A DNA stretch of 64,000 nt, taken from contig NZ_KB913013.1 in assembly GCF_000383955.1 (NCBI RefSeq), positions 415,694 to 479,693 on the forward strand, in the 5' to 3' direction. The notes under the pieces were generated by a model, which was not told where the DNA came from, did not search any database, and saw only the letters and a program-made list of their open reading frames with translations. The position numbers were made by a program, and so were the translations under genes. The DNA comes from Rudanella lutea DSM 19387. GTDB taxonomy: Bacteria > Bacteroidota > Bacteroidia > Cytophagales > Spirosomataceae. Each line of letters starts with the position of its first letter. Position 1 is the first letter of the stretch. Positions 56,175 to 64,000 of the stretch are shown here, in pieces.

Positions 56175-57701
56175 TTACTTTCCTTTGTCTGGTAGCGTGG
56201 AGGCCAATTTCGCGTACGTCAGCCTTTTCACGGTTACCCCCGAGGCCGACCGAAGCAAAATCCGGTTCATGTCAGCTTCGGGAAAAAAATTACTTGTCAG
56301 CACGCTTAGTCCATTATCGGCAAACAGCTCGACCGATGCTACATCAACCAGAAGGGTCATCGTCAGCGTTTTATCCGTTGCCAGTCGCGGGGCTGTATTT
56401 CGTTTGCCGAAGCCCTTTTCAAAGTTCGTTTTGCCCGACCGGCTACGGTCGATGAAATACGCGTTGGCCGTTTTGTCGTAGCCAAGCACCAACTCATTAC
56501 CCGCATCATTTGTCAAAACAACTGACACATCTTCAGTTGCCAATGCTGTAAACGTGAGCCGCAATGGCCCCGTTAGTTTACCCACCGTCGGGGTAAGATC
56601 GTACTGCCCATTTACAGATACCGTTTGTAGGGTAGTCGGTTTAGCCGCCAGCGTGTTTAGTTCAGCAACGGGTTTCGAGGCCAGATACAACTCATTTCCC
56701 ACCTCCTGAATCGACAGTTCACGGGGCACGGTAGTGGCACTACGCCAGGGGTCGGTAGGTACCTGTTGCGCATATTGCCAGTTGCTCATCCACCCCATCA
56801 GAATGGTTCGGTTGCCGGTATTGGCAAAGGTTACGCCGGCATAGTTATCAGGCCCGAAATCCATCCATTTGGTTGCATTGTTATAGGGTTTAAAGGTTTT
56901 ACCGTCGAAGTCGCCGAGGAAATATTGGGTTGCCGAGCCTCCATTGGGCCCACCGGGGTTGATACTCACCAACAGTACCCATACGGTTTTGCCCTTGTGT
57001 TGCAACGGAAACAAGTCCGGGCATTCCCAAACGCCCCCGTGCGCGCCCAAATCGCGTCCGAACTCACTTGCCTTTGTCCAGTTTTTCAGGTTTGGCGAGG
57101 TGTAAAACGTAACCCGGTCTTTGGTAGCCAGAGTCATAATCCATTGTTTAGCAGGTTCGTACCAGCGCACTTTAGGGTCGCGAAAATCGACAATACCGGG
57201 GTTGGGCAGCACCGGGTTTCCGGCATATTTCGTCCAGGTTTTGCCATCATCGAGGCTATAGGCCAGACTCTGGTACTGAAACGTTTCGGACTTGGCTTTC
57301 TCCAGTTTCGGGTTGTGATGGGTAAAAATAGCCACGAGGGGCACCTGCCCGTTCCGGCCGAAACCACTCGTGTTGTTTACATCCACTACGGCACTACCCG
57401 AAAAAATGTAGCCGAGGCTATCGGGATAAAGGGCAATGGCCTCTTCACGCCAGTGTAGCATGTCGGCGCTGGTAGCGTGCCCCCAATGCATGGGTCCCCA
57501 GGTGGTTCCATCGGGGTAATACTGAAAAAACAGGTGGTAAACGCCCTTGTGATACACCATCCCGTTGGGGTCGTTCATCCAGTGGGTTTTAGGCGAAAAA
57601 TGAAAGCGCGGACGGTGCGGCTCAGCCGGGGTTGAGTTCTGTGCCTGCACCGGCACACCCAGATAGGTTAGAATAGCCAGACAGGCCAATAGCTTTTGCA
57701 T
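56175..57701 (-). CDS. GH32 fructan hydrolase (levanase/inulinase/invertase type)
   Basis: The 508-residue exported protein has a signal peptide (about 1-20), a five-bladed propeller and a C-terminal beta-sandwich. HWMNDPNGMVYH carries the nucleophile Asp, DFRDPKVRW the transition-state-stabilising Asp, and WECPDLFPL the acid/base Glu. The family hydrolyses beta-fructofuranosides such as levan, inulin or sucrose. No SusCD pair or fructokinase lies beside it, so it may act alone on extracellular fructan or serve another locus. It ends near a convergent terminator and is the first gene of its strand in this stretch, upstream neighbours being the eut genes after an 80-bp gap. Confidence 0.93.
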   Translation of the reverse strand: MQKLLACLAILTYLGVPVQAQNSTPAEPHRPRFHFSPKTHWMNDPNGMVYHKGVYHLFFQYYPDGTTWGPMHWGHATSADMLHWREEAIALYPDSLGYIFSGSAVVDVNNTSGFGRNGQVPLVAIFTHHNPKLEKAKSETFQYQSLAYSLDDGKTWTKYAGNPVLPNPGIVDFRDPKVRWYEPAKQWIMTLATKDRVTFYTSPNLKNWTKASEFGRDLGAHGGVWECPDLFPLQHKGKTVWVLLVSINPGGPNGGSATQYFLGDFDGKTFKPYNNATKWMDFGPDNYAGVTFANTGNRTILMGWMSNWQYAQQVPTDPWRSATTVPRELSIQEVGNELYLASKPVAELNTLAAKPTTLQTVSVNGQYDLTPTVGKLTGPLRLTFTALATEDVSVVLTNDAGNELVLGYDKTANAYFIDRSRSGKTNFEKGFGKRNTAPRLATDKTLTMTLLVDVASVELFADNGLSVLTSNFFPEADMNRILLRSASGVTVKRLTYAKLASTLPDKGK

Positions 57702-57781
57702 CGGTTAGCGTCGGTTTTGTTTGGAAAACGAAAACGATGCCCTAAGTTATCGCCCAGCCGGGACTTTCACCGACACCAACC

Positions 57782-58579
57782 TCAGGATAATTGGCCGGCA
57801 TCAGGCCGGGTGGGTAAGGCTGCGGGGGTGTCGGTCATGTCTTTTAAGGCCACCCCCGTGAGTTTCAAGCGGAACGCTTCGCCCACCAAAGCCATGATTT
57901 TTTCGACCGCCTGCGCCGGGGGCAGCCCCTGCTGCCGGATATTGGAAATGCAGTTCCGGCGCTCGTCGGTCAGGCCGGGCGTAGGGCCATAGGTCAGGTA
58001 AGCCCCCAGACTGTCGGCGGAGCTCAGGCCGGGCCGTTCGCCAATCAGCATCACCACCATTCGGGCGTTGAGCAGATGGCCAATTTCATCACCAATGGCT
58101 ACCCTACCCTGTTCTACCAACGTTAGGGGAGCCAGGCTAAACCCCTGAACTCGGGCAGTTCGCACCAGGCCTGCCGTTACGATACCCGCGTACGTGTTTA
58201 CCGCTGTAGCCGACAAACCATCCGCAACCACAATTGCTAGATCAGCTGACTGGGGCGCATTATTCCGCAGATAATCAGCCGATTGAGGATCCAATTGCCG
58301 ACCATAATCGGGGCGTTGCAGGTACATATCCCGATGTTCGGCGCGGCTCCGAAGTGGGTAAATCGGCAGAGCGAGCGGGGTGAGTGTCTGGATCAGCGCG
58401 TCGGAATCGAGAGCCGAATACACGGCATCTTTGGCGTGGGCATGAGCCAGCCGGAAGGCCAGCGACGCCCGCACCGGCACCGAAACGCCTGTTTTGCCCA
58501 GCGCAATCCGGGCATCGGTAAATGCCTTCAGGGCCGTCCACTCATCCGTCTCGACGGGTAGTTTTTGGAGCTCGTTCAT
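57782..58579 (-). CDS. eutC: Ethanolamine ammonia-lyase small subunit
   Basis: The 265-residue protein is recognisable by TDARIALGKTGVSVPVRASLAFRLAHAHAKDAV, the LAIVVADGLSATAVNTYA block and GERPGLSSADSLGAYLTYGP near the C-terminus. With EutB it forms the adenosylcobalamin-dependent lyase that converts ethanolamine to acetaldehyde and ammonia. Its ATG overlaps the eutB stop by 4 bp. No shell proteins, aldehyde dehydrogenase or EutA reactivase gene follow, so this is the microcompartment-independent form of the pathway. Confidence 0.96.
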   Translation of the reverse strand: MNELQKLPVETDEWTALKAFTDARIALGKTGVSVPVRASLAFRLAHAHAKDAVYSALDSDALIQTLTPLALPIYPLRSRAEHRDMYLQRPDYGRQLDPQSADYLRNNAPQSADLAIVVADGLSATAVNTYAGIVTAGLVRTARVQGFSLAPLTLVEQGRVAIGDEIGHLLNARMVVMLIGERPGLSSADSLGAYLTYGPTPGLTDERRNCISNIRQQGLPPAQAVEKIMALVGEAFRLKLTGVALKDMTDTPAALPTRPDAGQLS

Positions 58580-59964
58580 TCGCTAAACAAACCTGCGTAT
58601 AGTTGTTGCTGACTTCCCGTAAACAGGCGGTTGCCGTCCGTATCCATGATTCCCTGCCGCTGCAACCACGCTTCAAACTCAGGGGCTGGCCGCAGTCCCA
58701 GCGCCTTGCGAACATACAGCGCATCGTGAAATGAAGTCGACTGGTAGTTGAGCATAATGTCGTCGGCACCGGGTACGCCCATGATAAAGTTGACACCCGC
58801 TACGCCTAAGAGCGTAAGCAGGGTGTCCATATCATCCTGATCGGCATTGGCGTGGTTGGTATAGCAAATATCCATGCCCATGGGCAAGCCCAGCAGTTTA
58901 CCGCAAAAATGGTCTTCGAGGCCTGCCCGGATGATTTGTTTCCCATCAAACAGGTATTCAGGCCCAATGAACCCTACGACCGAGTTGACTAACAAGGGAT
59001 TAAAATGGCGGGCTACGGCATAAGCGCGCGTCTCGCACGTCTGCTGATCGAGCCCGTGGTGGGCATTGGCCGAGAGAGCACTCCCCTGCCCTGTTTCAAA
59101 ATACATCAGATTTTGCCCCACCGTACCCCTTCCGAGCGAAAGCCCGGCCTCGTACCCTTCCTGCAACAAGGCAAGATTGACCCCGAAACTAGCGTTGGCC
59201 CCCTCCGTTCCGGCAATCGACTGAAACACCAGATCGACCGGTACGCCCTGCTCCACCAGTTGAATGGTGGTGGTAATGTGGCTTAGTACGCAGCTTTGGG
59301 TTGGAATCGAAAACCGCTCCCGGAGTCCATCGAGCAGGTACAGCAGTTTGGCCGTTGCGGCCGGGCTATCGGTAGCCGGGTTAATGCCAATTACGGCATC
59401 GCCACTACCGTAGAGCAGTCCGTCGAGCACACTTGCCGCAATGCCGCGCGGGTCGTCGACGGGGTGGTTGGGTTGGAGCCGGGTTGAGAGTTGGCCTTTT
59501 TGACCAATCGTATTCCGAAACCGGGTGACCACTTCTATCTTCTGGGCCACCCGAATCAAGTCCTGATTCCGCATCAGCTTCGATACGGCGGCCACCATCT
59601 CAGGTGTGAGCCCCGGTGCCAGTTGGCGCAGGGTTTGGGTATCGGCCGTATCGGCCAGCAACCAGTCGCGAAAGTCTCCCACGGTGAGGTGACTTACCGG
59701 CGCAAACGCTTCCCGATCATGCGTATCCAGAATCAGGCGAGTCACCTCATCGGACTCGTAGGGTACTACCGCTTCGTTCAGAAACGTCTGCAACGGCACA
59801 GCGGCAAGAGCGAGTTGAGCCGCTACCCGTTCTTCGTAACTATCGGCGGCAACCCCCGCCAGCCCATCGCCCGACCGGGCCGGACTGGCTTTTGCCAGCA
59901 GTGTTTTCAGGTCGTTGAACCGGTAGGTAAACCCCCGGATCGTACATGCATAGTTCATACCCAT
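58576..59964 (-). CDS. eutB: Ethanolamine ammonia-lyase large subunit
   Basis: The 462-residue protein shows EutB blocks throughout: DTHDREAFAPVSHLTVGDFRDWLL, IGINPATDSPAATAKLLYLLD, QSIAGTEGANASFGVNLALL and CYTNHANADQDDMDTLLTLLG. It is the catalytic, cobalamin-binding TIM-barrel subunit. Its start follows the permease stop with zero gap, and its own stop overlaps eutC, so permease-EutB-EutC form one operon. The two alternative starts (59964 or 59958) differ by two residues. No cobalamin riboswitch is evident upstream of the permease. Confidence 0.97.
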   Translation of the reverse strand: MGMNYACTIRGFTYRFNDLKTLLAKASPARSGDGLAGVAADSYEERVAAQLALAAVPLQTFLNEAVVPYESDEVTRLILDTHDREAFAPVSHLTVGDFRDWLLADTADTQTLRQLAPGLTPEMVAAVSKLMRNQDLIRVAQKIEVVTRFRNTIGQKGQLSTRLQPNHPVDDPRGIAASVLDGLLYGSGDAVIGINPATDSPAATAKLLYLLDGLRERFSIPTQSCVLSHITTTIQLVEQGVPVDLVFQSIAGTEGANASFGVNLALLQEGYEAGLSLGRGTVGQNLMYFETGQGSALSANAHHGLDQQTCETRAYAVARHFNPLLVNSVVGFIGPEYLFDGKQIIRAGLEDHFCGKLLGLPMGMDICYTNHANADQDDMDTLLTLLGVAGVNFIMGVPGADDIMLNYQSTSFHDALYVRKALGLRPAPEFEAWLQRQGIMDTDGNRLFTGSQQQLYAGLFSE

Positions 59965-61299
59965 TCAGACAGTGCCATTGGCCTCGACCGACAGCGGATT
60001 AGGCGCGTTGCGGTGCTTCCCGGCCGCTATAAACAGCCCCATGACCATCAACAATCCGCCCACAAAAAGCCCACTCAGCCAGGGATAAAAATACACCATA
60101 GCAACCAGTGTCACAACGGCCAACCCCAACGCAACAGCCGGGAAATACGGGTAAAACGGAGCACGAAAAGGCCGGGCCATATCGGGTCGGCTCACCCGCA
60201 GTTTAAAGAGAGCGAGCATACTGATGATATACACCACCACCGCTCCGATGGTCGACAGAATAACCAACTTGCTCGTATCCAGCAGGGTTAACGCCAGCAC
60301 ACCGAGCGCACCGCCCACCAGCAGAGCCACGTAAGGCACTTTTCGGGTGCGGCTTACCCGCGCCAGCCCGGCGGGCAAATAACCACTCCGGGCCAGGGCA
60401 AACATCTGCCGCGAATAGCTGATGATGATGCCATGAAACGACGCAATGAGCCCGAAAAGGCCCACACTCGCAAACAGCTTGGTCAGCGGATTGTCGCGGC
60501 CGAGTACCAGGGCCATCGACTCCGGCAGAGGGTAATCAAGGCTATCGAGTTTATCCCAAGGAGCAATCCCACCCACGCCGATCATCACCGCCAGTGCCAG
60601 AATAGTGAGTGTCAGCAAAGCCGAAATGTACCCTTTGGCAATGGCATTGTTGCCATCTTTGACCTCTTCGGCCACCATAGCAACCCCCTCCAGACACACG
60701 AACAGCCAAATGGCAAACGGTAAGGCGGCAAATACGCCCCCCCAGCCAAACGGCATGGGGTTGTTCAGAAACGTTTGCAGTTGAAAATGAGGAGCTACCA
60801 CCCCGATAAACACCAGCAACTCGCCAATAGCCAGCAACGTCATGATGAGCGAAAACCAGGCAGCCTCCTGAATACCCAGCATATTGATGCCCGTAAATAC
60901 GACAAACGATACGATGGATGCCGGCACAATAGGCACGGCCGGATACAGAAAATGAATGTAACTCCCCAACGCGAGCGCAATGGCCGGGGTAGCCAGCAGA
61001 AACTCAATCAGGGTAGCATACCCGGCCACTAAAGCACCCAATGGCCCGAATGCCTTGAGTGCGTAGGCAAACGGCCCACCCGCGTGCGGAATGGCCGTAG
61101 TAAGCTCGGTAAAACTGAAAATAAACGTGAAGTACAGCCCCGTAATCACCAGTGTAGCCAGCAGCAGGCCAACGGTACCCGCTACCCCCCATCCGTAATT
61201 CCAGCCAAAATACTCACCCGAAATCACCAGCCCGACGCCAATGGCCCACAGATGGATAGGCTTTAGTGCTTTTTTTAACGAAACATCGTCTGTCTGCAT
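59965..61299 (-). CDS. eat: Ethanolamine permease (APC superfamily)
   Basis: The 444-residue protein has twelve predicted helices. MQTDDVSLKKALKPIHLWAIGVGLVISGEYFGWNYGWGVAG is the characteristic start of the ethanolamine permease family, and PHAGGPFAYALKAFGPLGALVAGYATLIEFLLATPA the next block. Its stop is directly followed by the eutB start codon. It would import ethanolamine produced from phospholipid outside the cell. A 68-bp gap filled by a heptad repeat separates it from the upstream phospholipase gene on the same strand, so a common transcript is possible. Confidence 0.93.
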   Translation of the reverse strand: MQTDDVSLKKALKPIHLWAIGVGLVISGEYFGWNYGWGVAGTVGLLLATLVITGLYFTFIFSFTELTTAIPHAGGPFAYALKAFGPLGALVAGYATLIEFLLATPAIALALGSYIHFLYPAVPIVPASIVSFVVFTGINMLGIQEAAWFSLIMTLLAIGELLVFIGVVAPHFQLQTFLNNPMPFGWGGVFAALPFAIWLFVCLEGVAMVAEEVKDGNNAIAKGYISALLTLTILALAVMIGVGGIAPWDKLDSLDYPLPESMALVLGRDNPLTKLFASVGLFGLIASFHGIIISYSRQMFALARSGYLPAGLARVSRTRKVPYVALLVGGALGVLALTLLDTSKLVILSTIGAVVVYIISMLALFKLRVSRPDMARPFRAPFYPYFPAVALGLAVVTLVAMVYFYPWLSGLFVGGLLMVMGLFIAAGKHRNAPNPLSVEANGTV

Positions 61300-61304
61300 G
61301 GTTG

Positions 61305-61360
61305 GGTTTGTCGTTTTTTGTTTTTGGTTTATGCTCTAGCGTTTTGGAGCAACCAAAAAC
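61305..61360. repeat. Heptad inverted repeat between the phospholipase and permease genes
   Basis: There are eight consecutive 7-nt units. The first four are T-rich (CGTTTTT, GGTTTAT) and the last is the complementary CAAAAAC, so the element folds back on itself. It starts 6 bp from the permease start codon and ends 7 bp from the phospholipase stop. Confidence 0.7.
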
Positions 61361-61367
61361 TACCTGC

Positions 61368-63884
61368 TTAGCTTTTACGAACCGTCAGGGCTTTGCCTTC
61401 GCCCCCAATGAGTGGATCGGTAAAACCCGCTTTACCCGTTTCGACCCGGCCGGCAAACCGCTGTTCAAAGCGGTCGTGTCCGGTTATGCGCACGCTCACA
61501 TCGTACCAGTTGTAGCTGTTTTTCAGATCGACCTCGATCGTTTGCTTAGCCCCTTTTCCACCGGCTTTGGCCAGCGTAATCGTTTGGGGCTTAGTCCCGT
61601 ATGCATTATCTATAACCTGAACCGTGTAGGCACGGCCGGGATCGGCGTTGGTGAGGGTCATCGTCAGATCACCCGTGAGTGTGTTGCGAAGACCCCGTTT
61701 GTACGCACAGGCAACTGTCACATCGGGGGCTTCGGCAGCCAGATTAAACTCCCGATAAAAGCCGTTGGGACCATATACCCGTACCGGATAAGCCCGGTCG
61801 AAAGTATCGGTCAGGGTATCGCCCGCGGCCACCGTGTACGACCGGACGAGCACGTCGTTATCCAGTAGCTGATACACATGAAAGGGGGCTCCGAGCGACT
61901 TCGCCCCAAAGACCTGACGACCCGCCGACAAACGCAGCGTCAGCTTTCCGTTTTGAAGTGTAGCCTCAGCCCCAAGCTCGTAAGGCAGAGCACAAGACGG
62001 CCGCACCCCGCGTTCCTGCCCAAAGCCAGCTGCGGTCGGATTTGTATTCAGGCGGTCAATGTCACCCTCTGAAAGCGCTTTGAACCCGGTCGGCACTTCT
62101 TTGAACTGGGCCTTATGAATACCTTCAATAAAAGTCTGTTTCTGCACTGAAGCGGGCATGGCAATTTTTTCGCCGTTGTACGGCCGAAATACCGATGTCA
62201 GGTCTCCGCACACGGTCCGACGCCAGGGGCTAATGTTTGGCTCCCGAATCGGCTTACCCGTTTTGTGGCTCAGAAACCGCTCCAGCAACTGTAAAACAGA
62301 CGTGTGATCGAACACCTCGGAGCATACATAGCCGCCCCGGCTCCAGGGCGACGCCACCAGCAACGGCACCCGGAAACCCAGCCCGATGGGGCCGGTGCGC
62401 CCACCGTTGGGGCGTTTTGATTCCTGCTCGGCCGTTACAAACTCCTGCCAGGTATCGATACCCCGACTAGTCAGACCCGTTTCGGGTTTGTCGGGATGAG
62501 CCGGTACAAACGGCGGCACGTGGTCGAAATAGCCGTCGTTTTCGTCGTAAGCCAGAATAAAAATTGTTTTCTTCCAAACCTCCGGGTCTTTGGTCAGAAT
62601 ATCCATCACCTCCGAAATGTACCAGGCCCCGTACCAGGGCGCGCCGGGGTGATCAGAGAAGTTTTCGGGCGCGACCACCCACGAAACGGTCGGGAGTTTC
62701 CGGTTTTGGACATCGGCCCGGAACTGATGGAGCACGTCACCTTTAGGCACGGTCATCCGGCGCTGGGTGTCCCCATCCTGATAGCTGATCGTTGAAAGGG
62801 TGCGGTAATCTGGGTCGCCGGTATTCGTGGTAAAGGCTTTCTGGTGCAGGTTTTTCTCCCGTGCCGACAGGCTGTTGAATTTTTCGGGGGCGTATTTCAC
62901 CAGATCCTGCTCAATGTACCCCAAAAACCGGCGGGCGTTGTCGAGTTCGCGCCGGGTGCGGCCATGAGCGGCATCGGTCTCGGCGAGGGTTTGCAGCTTC
63001 GTTTCCAGTTCTTTAATCTTTGCCGGAAGCTCTTTCTGCTGCTTTTGAATATACGGATAATAAGCCGGGTGGAACCGCACATTATACTGCGTAAACCACT
63101 CAATCGGGTTATCGGTAAAGTTGCTTAACCAACCATCTTCGTCGTTGGAAAGTCCCGTGGGCAGGCTTAGTTCATTCTGGTAAATCTTCCACGAAATACC
63201 GTTGTCTTCGAGCCGCTCGGGGAACGTAGTCCAGCCTGCTTCGCGCTCGTAGGTCACGTTTTCATTGCGGACATTGGCCGGGGCGTTGGGGTCGCGGGGG
63301 TCGCGCAGGGTGCCTGTCCAGAGGTATAGCCGGTTAGGTGTGGTGCCGGTCAGCGACGAGCAGAAATTCTGGTCGCAAATGGTGAAGGCATCAGCCAGGG
63401 CGTAGTAAAACGGAATGTCTTCGCGGTCATAATACCCCATTGTGAGGGGCATATCGGCGTAGTTTCGGTTACCCGAACGTTTGGAATCGAGCCACTTGTC
63501 GTAGCGTCCTCCATTGCGGGCATCTACCTGGTTTTCCCAGGAGTGCGGCAGGGCGCTCATCCAGGTGGCTTTTGTATCTTTAATATTCAGCCGGAACGGC
63601 GCGTAGGTCTGCCCGGCCTTGTTGGTCTGGAACCAGACTTTTCGTTTGTTGGGCAGGTCAATAGCGCGGGGGTCGTTGAAGCCCCGAACGCCCTGGAGGG
63701 TACCAAACGCATGGTCGAAGGAGCGGTTTTCCTGCATCAGAATCACCACATGTTCGGCGTCGAGGTAGGTAGTGCCCGGTTGCGGGTCAATAGCAAACGC
63801 CTTCTGAATAGAGGCAGGCAGCGCCCCCGATAGGCCCGCTGAAAGCAGGGCCGCCTTTTTAAGAAATTCTCTACGTGAGTCCAT
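61368..63884 (-). CDS. plcN: Tat-exported phospholipase C, phosphocholine-specific type
   Basis: The start is the ATG at 63884 (MDSRREFLKKAALLSAG), a canonical Tat signal, giving 838 residues; the longer frame adds MGCR only. The catalytic phosphoesterase domain (about 40-560) has HVVILMQENRSFDHAFG as the first metal-binding motif, the SSLTGTTPNRLYLWTGT nucleophile region, and LAYDENDGYFDHVPPF with later metal ligands. Two C-terminal DUF756-type beta domains follow (about 600-840). The family cleaves phosphatidylcholine, sphingomyelin or phosphatidylethanolamine to the phospho-head group. Placed ahead of an ethanolamine permease and EutBC, phosphatidylethanolamine is the attractive substrate, but a phosphatase would still be needed. 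The gene symbol is by similarity only. Confidence 0.88.
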   Translation of the reverse strand: MDSRREFLKKAALLSAGLSGALPASIQKAFAIDPQPGTTYLDAEHVVILMQENRSFDHAFGTLQGVRGFNDPRAIDLPNKRKVWFQTNKAGQTYAPFRLNIKDTKATWMSALPHSWENQVDARNGGRYDKWLDSKRSGNRNYADMPLTMGYYDREDIPFYYALADAFTICDQNFCSSLTGTTPNRLYLWTGTLRDPRDPNAPANVRNENVTYEREAGWTTFPERLEDNGISWKIYQNELSLPTGLSNDEDGWLSNFTDNPIEWFTQYNVRFHPAYYPYIQKQQKELPAKIKELETKLQTLAETDAAHGRTRRELDNARRFLGYIEQDLVKYAPEKFNSLSAREKNLHQKAFTTNTGDPDYRTLSTISYQDGDTQRRMTVPKGDVLHQFRADVQNRKLPTVSWVVAPENFSDHPGAPWYGAWYISEVMDILTKDPEVWKKTIFILAYDENDGYFDHVPPFVPAHPDKPETGLTSRGIDTWQEFVTAEQESKRPNGGRTGPIGLGFRVPLLVASPWSRGGYVCSEVFDHTSVLQLLERFLSHKTGKPIREPNISPWRRTVCGDLTSVFRPYNGEKIAMPASVQKQTFIEGIHKAQFKEVPTGFKALSEGDIDRLNTNPTAAGFGQERGVRPSCALPYELGAEATLQNGKLTLRLSAGRQVFGAKSLGAPFHVYQLLDNDVLVRSYTVAAGDTLTDTFDRAYPVRVYGPNGFYREFNLAAEAPDVTVACAYKRGLRNTLTGDLTMTLTNADPGRAYTVQVIDNAYGTKPQTITLAKAGGKGAKQTIEVDLKNSYNWYDVSVRITGHDRFEQRFAGRVETGKAGFTDPLIGGEGKALTVRKS

Positions 63885-63896
63885 TCGGCATCCCAA

Positions 63897-63980
63897 CCAA
63901 AAACTGTAAACCCTAAACCAAAAACTGCAAACTGTAAACCGTAAACTATAAACTGTAAACCGTAAATTATAAACACTAAC
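63897..63980. repeat. Twelve-unit heptad tandem repeat at the phospholipase 5' side
   Basis: Twelve consecutive 7-nt units, such as CTGTAAA, CCGTAAA, CTATAAA and CCAAAAA, run without a break. Eleven of them end in AAA. It starts 12 bp upstream of the phospholipase start codon. No opposite arm is seen before the window ends. Confidence 0.85.
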
Positions 63981-64000
63981 TTAGGGAGGATCCAGCCTCC

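Noticed and set aside
61300-61367. Cobalamin riboswitch ahead of the B12-dependent ethanolamine lyase operon
   Set aside because: The gap is only 68 bp, is filled by a heptad repeat, and has no B12-box-like sequence.

Overview
The window looks like chromosomal DNA of a GC-rich, glycan-degrading member of the Bacteroidota, probably Cytophagales/Spirosomataceae (Spirosoma or Rudanella type). The evidence is a SusC/SusD pair, TAnnTTTG-type -7 boxes, weak Shine-Dalgarno sequences, a Nudix-derived sugar regulator beside xylA, and many secreted carbohydrate esterases. The taxon is an inference. I saw no rRNA, tRNA, CRISPR array or complete insertion sequence.

Layout: (1) 1-14131, minus strand, is a glucuronoxylan utilisation locus: susC, susD, an SGNH acetylesterase, a CE15 glucuronoyl esterase, mannonate dehydratase, GH67 alpha-glucuronidase and an SDR that probably acts as D-mannonate oxidoreductase. 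A Dabb protein and a pirin cut by the window edge follow. A LacI-type regulator is divergent, and two 14-bp palindromes fitting LacI-family operators lie in the shared intergenic region. (2) 15.5-17.8 kb: a Nudix-fold regulator that has lost its catalytic glutamates, then xylA. (3) 17.9-23.4 kb: exonuclease III, a nucleoside-type MFS permease, a secreted unknown protein and an OmpA/PD40 protein. (4) 23.6-25.1 kb: an AT-rich islet with a TIR-like protein and a decayed gene. (5) 25.1-36 kb, minus strand: five neighbouring CE1-type esterase genes (six catalytic domains), a GH39 xylosidase, an alpha/beta hydrolase and a CE4 deacetylase, with a divergent GH28. (6) 37.2-37.8 kb: a VapC-like toxin-antitoxin pair. 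(7) 37.9-55.6 kb: a cell-surface glycan cluster with a GT39-type enzyme, a split transketolase whose halves flank an epimerase-glycosyltransferase fusion, two GT-C-like membrane proteins, an acyltransferase 3, a GT2, a flavoprotein mutase/oxidoreductase, a large unknown membrane-anchored protein and an AlgX/AlgJ-like lipoprotein. (8) 56.2-63.9 kb, minus strand: GH32 fructanase, then phospholipase C, ethanolamine permease and EutB/EutC.

The least explained structure is a set of dispersed repeats at gene borders. They are short tandem repeats with a strict 7-nt unit (a few use 8 or 9 nt), usually arranged as two arms in inverted orientation. Each locus has its own sequence but the same architecture. 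Several arms parse as five heptads (35 nt). They touch stop and start codons, supply the last codons of one gene and part of a signal peptide in another, and one lies in frame inside a glycosyltransferase. A 9-nt version has been quadrupled with the end of an esterase gene as a 122-bp tandem repeat. Similar heptanucleotide repeats (STRRs) are known in filamentous cyanobacteria; I cannot say whether this family has been described here.

How the parts work together: the xylan locus imports glucuronoxylan oligomers, removes acetyl and lignin-ester groups, and releases (methyl)glucuronate and xylose. UxuA plus the SDR and XylA feed these into central metabolism. Xylulokinase, uronate isomerase and KDG kinase are not in the window. 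The phospholipase C-EutBC group suggests scavenging of ethanolamine from phospholipid.
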